Shown here: in pieces, positions 1 to 5,600 of the stretch
Position numbering within the stretch: position 1 is the stretch's first letter
How the letters are laid out: every line of letters begins with the position of its first letter
Assembly: GCA_007125455.1 (NCBI GenBank)
Contig: SLDE01000101.1
Coordinates: 1 to 11,257, forward strand
Origin: Ectothiorhodospiraceae bacterium
GTDB taxonomy: Bacteria > Pseudomonadota > Gammaproteobacteria > Thiohalomonadales > Thiohalomonadaceae
Direction of reading: 5' to 3'
Length of the DNA stretch: 11,257 nt
Position numbers and translations under genes: made by a program
Notes under the pieces: generated by a model
Databases searched by the model: none
Seen by the model: only the letters and a program-made list of their open reading frames with translations
Told to the model about the DNA's origin: nothing

Positions 1-16
1 CAAAGGAGAGAGACGA

Positions 17-325
17 ATGAGAGCGACTATTGTGACAACGGCGATGCTCACCACCCTGATGCTTTACCTCACAGGCTGCGCCGGTGGGCAAACGGTCTCG
101 GAGAGTGCGCTCAAGTCGGAAGACGCTGTGAGCGTGGTACTGTTTGATCACGAAGCCAGCGAATTCACCGCCTACCGGATCCGCCCCAGTGGTGCTGTCG
201 AGGTTTCTTTTGCACGCGACACCCCGGACACTATCTACCACGAAATCAGCAGTGCGCTCAGGGAGCACCCAGATATACGCAGTGTCCGGATTGATCGTTC
301 CGCACCTGCCTGTGGGCTGTTTTAA
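17..325 (+). CDS. small putative lipoprotein of unknown function
   Basis: This encodes 102 residues. The N-terminus is a short signal peptide: one Arg at position 2, a hydrophobic stretch (residues 9-18), then a lipobox Leu-Thr-Gly-Cys at 18-21, so Cys21 should be the lipidated residue. Residue +2 is Ala rather than Asp, which by the E. coli rule favours the outer membrane. The mature part, about 80 residues, is soluble-looking with mixed alpha/beta character and a Cys near the C-terminus (Cys99). I recognise no family. A strong Shine-Dalgarno AAAGGAG (2-8) precedes the ATG at 17 by 8 bases, which supports both the reading and the start. It faces away from the electron-transfer cluster, and any upstream partner is outside the window. 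No clear terminator follows it. Existence as a gene is fairly sure; function is unknown. Confidence 0.7.
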   Translation: MRATIVTTAMLTTLMLYLTGCAGGQTVSESALKSEDAVSVVLFDHEASEFTAYRIRPSGAVEVSFARDTPDTIYHEISSALREHPDIRSVRIDRSAPACGLF

Positions 326-367
326 TCCGCTTCACACATTTGGCCATGGGGTGAACGGGGACAACCA

Positions 368-539
368 TCACTTTATCCTATGGTATTGAGCTGGCCGCCG
401 GGGTTTGCAGTTGACCTCGGCCAGTTGGCCGTGGGTGTCGTAGTGATAGGTGGTGGTGCCACTGGCGTCGTTCCGATGATCTTGGTCGAGATTCATTCAA
501 CTCATCGAGCTGGAGCTCGACGCTCCGGCCATTGCGGTA
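368..539 (-). pseudogene. remnant of an RHS/YD-repeat protein gene
   Basis: Read on the minus strand, 472-389 encodes DASGTTTYHYDTHGQLAEV within an open frame (496-368). This is the typical RHS/YD repeat pattern of Tyr-x-Tyr-Asp-x-x-Gly-x-Leu. Just upstream on the same strand, 539-492 reads in another frame as YRNGRSVELQLDELNE, which resembles the Asn-Gly...Asp-x-Leu-Asn part of a preceding repeat. Joining the two needs a one-base frame change near 491, so the copy is broken. The frame then runs into unrelated codons and stops at 368. RHS proteins are normally over 1000 residues, secreted or surface polymorphic toxins; only about two repeat units remain here. The fragment lies directly behind lysR on the same strand. 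The repeat motif is seen directly; that it is a decayed gene is inference. It is too short to be functional. Confidence 0.6.
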
Positions 540-550
540 TGAGAGAGGGA

Positions 551-1468
551 TTATTCCTCATCCTCAAAAAACTCCGGGTCCATCATTTCGATAAAGCGCC
601 GCGCCTGCGGGGAGAGGAATTTGCCCCGACGCATCACGATGCCGTAGCTGCGATCGGGGAAGTAGTGGCCGAGCGGGATGCGTGAGACCTTATCATCTTC
701 GGTAAGGCAGACGTCGCTAACGATGGAGATCCCCAGCCCCAGTTCGACGTATTTTTTGATCACTTCCCAGCCACCGGCCTCCAGGGAGATCTTGTAGCTG
801 ACGTTGTGTTGGTTGAATACGGTCTTGACCGTGCCCCAGGTGCTTAGGTGTCGCGGGGGGAGGATCAGGCCGTAGGGGCTGATCTCTTCCAGACGGATCT
901 CCTGGCGGTTGGCGAGCGGGTGGTCCTGGGGGGTGATCAGTACCGTGTCAAAGCTGACGCTGGGGCGATAAACGATGTCGTTGGGCACTTCCAGCATGGA
1001 ACCGACGGCGAAGTCGGCCTCGTCGGCGCGCAACATCGACATACCATCGCGTCCGGTGACGTTGTGCAGTTTGATGCGTATGCCGGGATAGGCCTCGGCG
1101 AAACGCTTAATCGGATCACCCAGGATGTACAGGATGGTCGACTCCCCCGCCGCGATGTTTAGCTCGCCCGATTCGAGCTTGCCGTAGTGGGCCGAGAAAC
1201 TTTCCTGGAGTTTGTCTATCCCCTCCACCAATGGGTCGGCCAGCTGATAGAGGATCTTGCCCTCCGGGGTGAGCTTGATCTGCGGCCCACGCCGCTCGAA
1301 CAGGGTGATCTCCATCTCCCGTTCCAGCGCCTGGATCTGCAGGGTGACCGAGGGCTGGCTTAAGTAAAGCTCCTCGGCGGCGTGGGAGATGCTGCCAGTG
1401 CGGGCGGCAAAACAAAAGGCACGCAGCTGCTTGAGACGATTCTGCTTGTAGTACATCGGTGCGGGCAT
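551..1468 (-). CDS. LysR-type transcriptional regulator, CysB-like effector domain
   Basis: This encodes 305 residues, the usual length for LysR regulators. A winged helix-turn-helix fills residues 11-70 (RLKQLRAFCFAARTGSISHA, then a recognition helix around LSQPSVTLQIQALE and the wing FERRGPQIKLTPEG). Residues 100-295 form the two-lobed periplasmic-binding-like effector domain. The motif AGGWEVIKKYVELGLGISIV (231-250) is of the CysB/Cbl kind, whose members bind acetylserine or sulfate-like ligands; the ligand here cannot be read from sequence. The ATG at 1468 is chosen because GGAG (1478-1475 on the minus strand) sits 6 bases upstream, whereas the in-frame Met5 has no such site. The acidic C-terminus (FFEDEE) is unusual. 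The gene is divergent from the rnfB-PFOR cluster across a 195-bp AT-rich gap, the classic arrangement for a LysR regulator and its target, so it probably controls that cluster and itself. LysR identity is certain; the target is inferred. Confidence 0.93.
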   Translation of the reverse strand: MPAPMYYKQNRLKQLRAFCFAARTGSISHAAEELYLSQPSVTLQIQALEREMEITLFERRGPQIKLTPEGKILYQLADPLVEGIDKLQESFSAHYGKLESGELNIAAGESTILYILGDPIKRFAEAYPGIRIKLHNVTGRDGMSMLRADEADFAVGSMLEVPNDIVYRPSVSFDTVLITPQDHPLANRQEIRLEEISPYGLILPPRHLSTWGTVKTVFNQHNVSYKISLEAGGWEVIKKYVELGLGISIVSDVCLTEDDKVSRIPLGHYFPDRSYGIVMRRGKFLSPQARRFIEMMDPEFFEDEE

Positions 1469-1528
1469 GGTGGGCTCCGTCTATCAGTTAATCCAATACA
1501 TTTAATATAACCCATAATCGATAATACT

Positions 1529-1548
1529 GAATATTAATTTTATTATTC
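1529..1548. promoter_or_regulatory. candidate LysR operator (interrupted palindrome)
   Basis: GAATA and its complement TATTC are separated by 10 bases. The site lies about 60-80 bases from the lysR start and upstream of the proposed rnfB promoter, where LysR proteins normally bind. It fits the loose size of a LysR box but is only AT-rich DNA with a 5-bp arm, so chance is possible. Confidence 0.3.
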
Positions 1549-1575
1549 TTAATACATAAAATTGAAATAATTTAC

Positions 1576-1604
1576 TTGGCAAATACAACACCCCGACTTA
1601 GAGT
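1576..1604 (+). promoter_or_regulatory. candidate sigma-70 promoter for the rnfB-PFOR cluster
   Basis: A -35 element TTGGCA (1576-1581, 5 of 6 to consensus) and a -10 element TAGAGT (1599-1604, 4 of 6) are separated by 17 bases, the best spacing. The transcript would start near 1611, giving a leader of about 50 bases before the ATG at 1664. An imperfect palindrome TTTAC-TTG-GCAAA (1571-1583) overlaps the -35 and could be a regulator half-site. Prediction by eye only. Confidence 0.4.
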
Positions 1605-1663
1605 CCACATCACCTTACAAATATTGTGACTATTCCGAGTGTATTGCTCAGGTAAATAAACCG

Positions 1664-2542
1664 ATGTCGATGCTGAACAACGTAGCCATTGCGGGCGGAT
1701 TCATGGCCGGGCTGGGACTGACCCTGGCCTCGGTGTTGGCCGTGGCCAATCGCAAGCTCTACGTCTATGAAGACCCCCGCATCGACGAGCTGGAAGAGAT
1801 GCTACCCGCCAGCAACTGTGGTGCCTGTGGCCAGGCCGGTTGCCGTCCCTTTGCCGAGAAGCTGATCAGCGGCGAAGTGGAGCCGGGGGAATGCACCGTA
1901 AACAGCGTCGACAATGCCCAGCTGATCGCCAACTTCCTCGGGGTGGATGTTGGTGGTGCAGAGAAGCGTGTGGCACGGCTGGCCTGCTTCGGCGGCGACA
2001 ACGTGGCCAAACACCATGCCCATTATGAAGGCCTGCCCTCCTGTCATGCAGCGGCCCAATTGGGTGGCGGTGGCAAGGGCTGCGCCTGGGGCTGCCTGGG
2101 GCTGGCCGATTGCGAGGTGAGCTGTGACTTCGACGCCATATCCATGGCCCCGAATCGCCTGCCGCTGGTGGATACCGAACTATGCACTGCCTGCGGCGAC
2201 TGTGTGGATATCTGCCCGCGCGACCTGTTCTCTCTACACCCCATCAGCCACCGCCTGTGGGTGGCCTGCCAGAACCCGCTGTTCGGCGACGAGGCCGAGG
2301 ATGAGTGTGCCGTGGCCTGCACCGCCTGCGAACGCTGCGCCGTGGATGCCGCCGAGGGGGTGGTCGCCATCGAAAACAACCTGGCTGTGGTGAATTACGA
2401 ACTCAACGACAAGGCCTCGACCGACGCGATCCAGCGTTGCCCGACCGGGGCCATCGTCTGGCTGGATGACAAACACGGCCCCCAGCGCGGGGCCAAGGCA
2501 AAGAAGGTGGTAAGGCAAAGCGCCTTGCCGATAAATCAGTAA
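1664..2542 (+). CDS. rnfB: RnfB-like membrane-anchored polyferredoxin (long form)
   Basis: This encodes 292 residues, much longer than the 192-residue E. coli RsxB/RnfB. RnfB is the polyferredoxin arm of the Rnf complex that takes up or delivers electrons from soluble ferredoxin at the cytoplasmic face. Residues 6-28 form an N-terminal membrane anchor. The RnfB-specific Fe-S domain follows with Cys52, 55, 60 and 77 (NCGACGQAGC). A Cys-rich middle (Cys108, 127, 140, 144, 150, 154, with GKGCAWGCLGLADC) resembles the long clostridial-type RnfB. Next is a clear 4Fe-4S motif Cys174-177-180-184 with CP. The last part has Cys215, 219, 222, 225 and a lone Cys259-Pro; where long RnfB proteins usually have further complete CxxCxxC motifs, several Cys are absent, so one cluster may be lost or built from Cys219/222/225/259. 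The ATG at 1664 is preceded by a weak AGGT at 10 bases. The PFOR gene follows after 83 bases. RnfB family is sure; membership of one complex with rnfCDGE is inferred from position. Confidence 0.88.
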   Translation: MSMLNNVAIAGGFMAGLGLTLASVLAVANRKLYVYEDPRIDELEEMLPASNCGACGQAGCRPFAEKLISGEVEPGECTVNSVDNAQLIANFLGVDVGGAEKRVARLACFGGDNVAKHHAHYEGLPSCHAAAQLGGGGKGCAWGCLGLADCEVSCDFDAISMAPNRLPLVDTELCTACGDCVDICPRDLFSLHPISHRLWVACQNPLFGDEAEDECAVACTACERCAVDAAEGVVAIENNLAVVNYELNDKASTDAIQRCPTGAIVWLDDKHGPQRGAKAKKVVRQSALPINQ

Positions 2543-2605
2543 CAAGAGAAAAGATAAAAGTAACAAGTCATCCGCTTTGCACTTGTTACTTTCCACTTTT
2601 CACTG
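2537..2605. repeat. long intergenic hairpin with GTAACAAG repeats
   Basis: AAAGTAACAAGT (2557-2568) and its exact complement ACTTGTTACTTT (2581-2592) form a perfect 12-bp stem around a 12-base loop. Beyond a 3x3 mismatch the stem continues with GAAAAG (2548-2553) and CTTTTC (2596-2601), and CAGT (2537-2540) can pair with ACTG (2602-2605). GTAACAAG also occurs as a direct repeat at 2539-2546 and 2560-2567. The rnfB stop codon lies inside the left arm. There is no T-run after the stem, so it is not a standard terminator. It could be an mRNA stability or processing element, or a small repeat family. Confidence 0.7.
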
Positions 2606-2613
2606 CTTCTAAA

Positions 2614-2618
2614 AGAGG
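2614..2618 (+). promoter_or_regulatory. ribosome binding site that decides the PFOR start
   Basis: AGAGG stands 7 bases before the ATG at 2626. An in-frame TTG at 2620 would sit only 1 base after it, too close for initiation, so the ATG is the likely start. Confidence 0.75.
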
Positions 2619-2625
2619 TTTGGAG

Positions 2626-5600
2626 ATGTTCGGGAAAAAGAAGGCTGAGCAGCAGTTCAAGTATCCGGGGACCCGCATGGCGATGGACGGCAATGGTGCG
2701 GTCATCATGTGCGAGCGGGAGTCTTCGGATGCCGCCGGGGCCTATCCGATCACCCCGTCTACCCAGATGGGTGAGTACTGGGCCGAGGAGGCCGCTGCGG
2801 GCCATCTGAATATCTCTGAGCGTCCGCTGATCTTCATCGAGCCGGAGTCTGAGCATGCGGCGGCGGCGGTCACGGCGGGGATGTCGATGACCGGGCTGCG
2901 TGCCACCAACTTCTCCTCTGCGCAGGGGATCGCCTTTATGCACGAGTCGCTGTACGCAGCGGCCGGCAAGCGCCTGCCCTATGTGCTGAACATCGGCTGC
3001 CGTGCCATCACCAAGGCCAGCCTGAACGTGCACTGCGGCCACGATGACTTCCACTGCATCGACGACACCGGCTTCTTCCAGGTGTTCGCCAAGGACGCCC
3101 AGGGCGCGGCCGACCTCAACCTGATCGGCCGCAAGGTCGCCGAGCTGGCGCTGACCCCGGCGGCGGTGGCCCAAGACGGCTTCCTCACCACCCATCTGAT
3201 CGAGCCGCTGCAGGTACCCGAGCGCGAGCTGATCAACGAATTTTTGGGGCGTCCCGATGACATGATCGACAGCCCCACCCCGGCGCAGAAGATGATCTAT
3301 GGCGAGAAGCGCCGCCGCGTGCCAGCGATTTGGGACGTGGACAACCCGATGCTGTCCGGTTCGGTACAGAACCAGGATGCCTACATGCAGACCGTGGCGG
3401 CCCAGCGCCCCTACTTCTATCAACACATCCCGCAGCTCACCGACCAGGTGATGGACGAGTACTACGAGCTGACCGGGCGTCGTTACAACCGCGTGGGCAG
3501 CTATCGCCAGGAAGACGCCGATTATCTGATCCTCGGCATGGGCTCGATGCTGGTACAGGCCGAGGCGGTGGCAGATTACCTGCGCGACAAGCGCAACATC
3601 AAGGTGGGGGTGATCGACATTACCATGTTCCGCCCCTTCCCTGGCGACCTGCTGGGCAAGCTGCTGATGGGCAAAAAAGGTGTGGCGGTGCTGGAGCGTA
3701 CCGACCAGCCCCTGGCCGAAGACCTGCCGCTGATGCGCGAGGTGCGCGCCACCCTCAGTAAGTGTCTGGAAAACGGTCAGGCCGAGAACCCCAGCGTGAT
3801 CGATGCCCTGCCCTGGCCGGAATACGCCGTGTATGAAAAGGTCAAGGACGCCCCGCCGCTCTACTCCGGTGCCTATGGCCTGGGCTCCCGTGACCTGCAG
3901 CCCGAGGCCCTGCTGGCGGCGATCGAAAACATGCTGCCCGACGGCAAGCGCCGCAAGTTCTTCTATCTGGGGGTGGACTTCGTGCGCGAGGCCAGCAGCC
4001 CCAAGGAGGAGATCCACCTGCAACAACTGCTGGAGGCCTATCCGAAGATCGGCGAGATGTCCCTGCGCGGTTCGGAAAACCCCAACCTGATGCCGGAGAA
4101 GTCGATCACCGCCCGTATCCACTCCATCGGCGGCTGGGGGGCGATCACCACCGGCAAGAACCTGGTGATGACCCTCTACGAACTGCTGGGCTTTGAGATC
4201 AAGGCCAACCCCAAGTACGGCTCCGAAAAGAAGGGGCAGCCGACCACCTATTACCTCTCTGCCGCGCCCGAGCGGATCCGCATCAACTGCGAATATCACT
4301 ATGTAGACGTGGTAATGAGCCCCGATCCGAATGTTTTCGGCCACTCCAATCCACTCTACGGCCTGAAGAAGGGCGGGGTATTCATCATCCAGTCCAGCCT
4401 GGCCGACGACGAACTGTGGGCCAGCCTGCCGGAGCAGGCCAAGCGCTTCATTATCGATAACGAGATCCGCCTGTTCCATGTGGACGGCTTCAAGATCGCC
4501 CGCGATGAGGCCAGCAACCCCGAGCTGCAACTGCGCATGCAGGGTAATGCCTTCCAGGGGGCCTTCTTCGCCGCCTCGCCGCTGATGTCGCTGACCGGGA
4601 TGGACGAAAAGACCCTGTTCGACGCCATCGAGGCCCAGCTGAATGCCAAGTTCGGCGCCAAGGGCAAGCGCGTGGTGGAAGACAATGTGCGCGTAGTACG
4701 CCGTGGTTTCGATGAGGTACGCGAGGTTACCAACAAGCCGCTGGGCGAGAGCCGCCAGCAGCTGGCGGCGCGCAAGGCCGCCATGCCGATCATGCTCAAG
4801 CAGCTGCCCGCCAACGACCACAAGCTGGCCGACGTGCAGCGTTTCTGGGAGCAAACCGGCTCCTTCTACGCCAGCGGCAGAGGCGCGGACAACCTGGCCG
4901 ATCCCTACCAGGCCCTCTCGCTGATCCCGGCGGCCACCGGCGTGTTCCGCGACATGAGCCAGATCCGCAGCGAATTCCCCGAGTGGGTCCCGGAAAACTG
5001 TACCGCCTGTGGCGACTGCTACACCATCTGCCCCGACTCAGCCATCCCCGGCCTGGTCAATACCGTGGGCGAGGTATTTGAAACCGCGATCCAGCGTATC
5101 GAGCTGAACGGCACCATCACCACCCACCTGCGCCGCGAAACCCGCAAGGTGGAAAAACGCCTGCGCGCCCTGGCCAGTGCTGGTGGCGAGAGCGCTGATA
5201 TGCGCGCCCTGCTGGATCAGGCGGTGCTGGAGACCCTGGCCGAATCCGATCTACAAGGCGATGCCAAGGCCAAGCTGGAGAAGGAGTTTGGCCTGCTGAT
5301 GGAAGCGCTGGGCAAGTTCGAGTTCGCCTTCACCAAGCCCTACTGGACCAACCGCGAAAAGAAACAGCCGGGCAGTGGCGGGCTGTTTTCGATCACCATC
5401 AATCCTTACACCTGCAAAGGCTGTATGGAGTGCGTCGATGTCTGTGAAGACGATGCCCTGCGCCCCATCAAGCAGGACGAGGAAAACCTGGGCCGCCTGC
5501 GCGAGGACTGGGAGTTCTGGCTCAAGCTCCCCACCACCAGCCAGCAGTTCAGCCGCATCGACGACCTGGACGAAAAGATCGGCGCGCTGGAGACCATGCT

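Larger units (their letters stand above)
1469..1663. promoter_or_regulatory. AT-rich divergent control region between lysR and the rnf/PFOR cluster
   Basis: This 195-bp gap holds the start signals for both divergent genes. About 1485-1590 is strikingly AT-rich against the GC-rich genes on either side, with several short imperfect palindromes, as expected for a LysR-controlled bidirectional promoter with bendable DNA. The lysR Shine-Dalgarno (1478-1475, minus) is at one end and a weak AGGT (1650-1653, plus) before the rnfB ATG at the other. I see no convincing FNR or IHF consensus site. Confidence 0.6.

Noticed and set aside
505..520. Inverted repeat TCGAGCT-GG-AGCTCGA as a terminator for lysR
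   Set aside because: No T-run on either strand, and it is explained by the RHS-like codons in which it lies.
380..685. 101-codon plus-strand open frame across the lysR 3' end
   Set aside because: It runs antisense to both the RHS remnant and lysR, and its protein shows no family features.
848..1162. 104-codon plus-strand open frame within lysR
   Set aside because: Shadow of the lysR coding frame.
2620..2625. TTG at 2620 as the PFOR start
   Set aside because: It lies 1 base after the Shine-Dalgarno; the ATG at 2626 has 7-base spacing.
2536..4854. 772-codon open frame on the minus strand opposite the PFOR gene
   Set aside because: It is the antisense shadow of a GC-rich gene with strong third-position bias. 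The protein is rich in His, Gly, Leu and Val with no family motif, and the plus-strand PFOR is certain.
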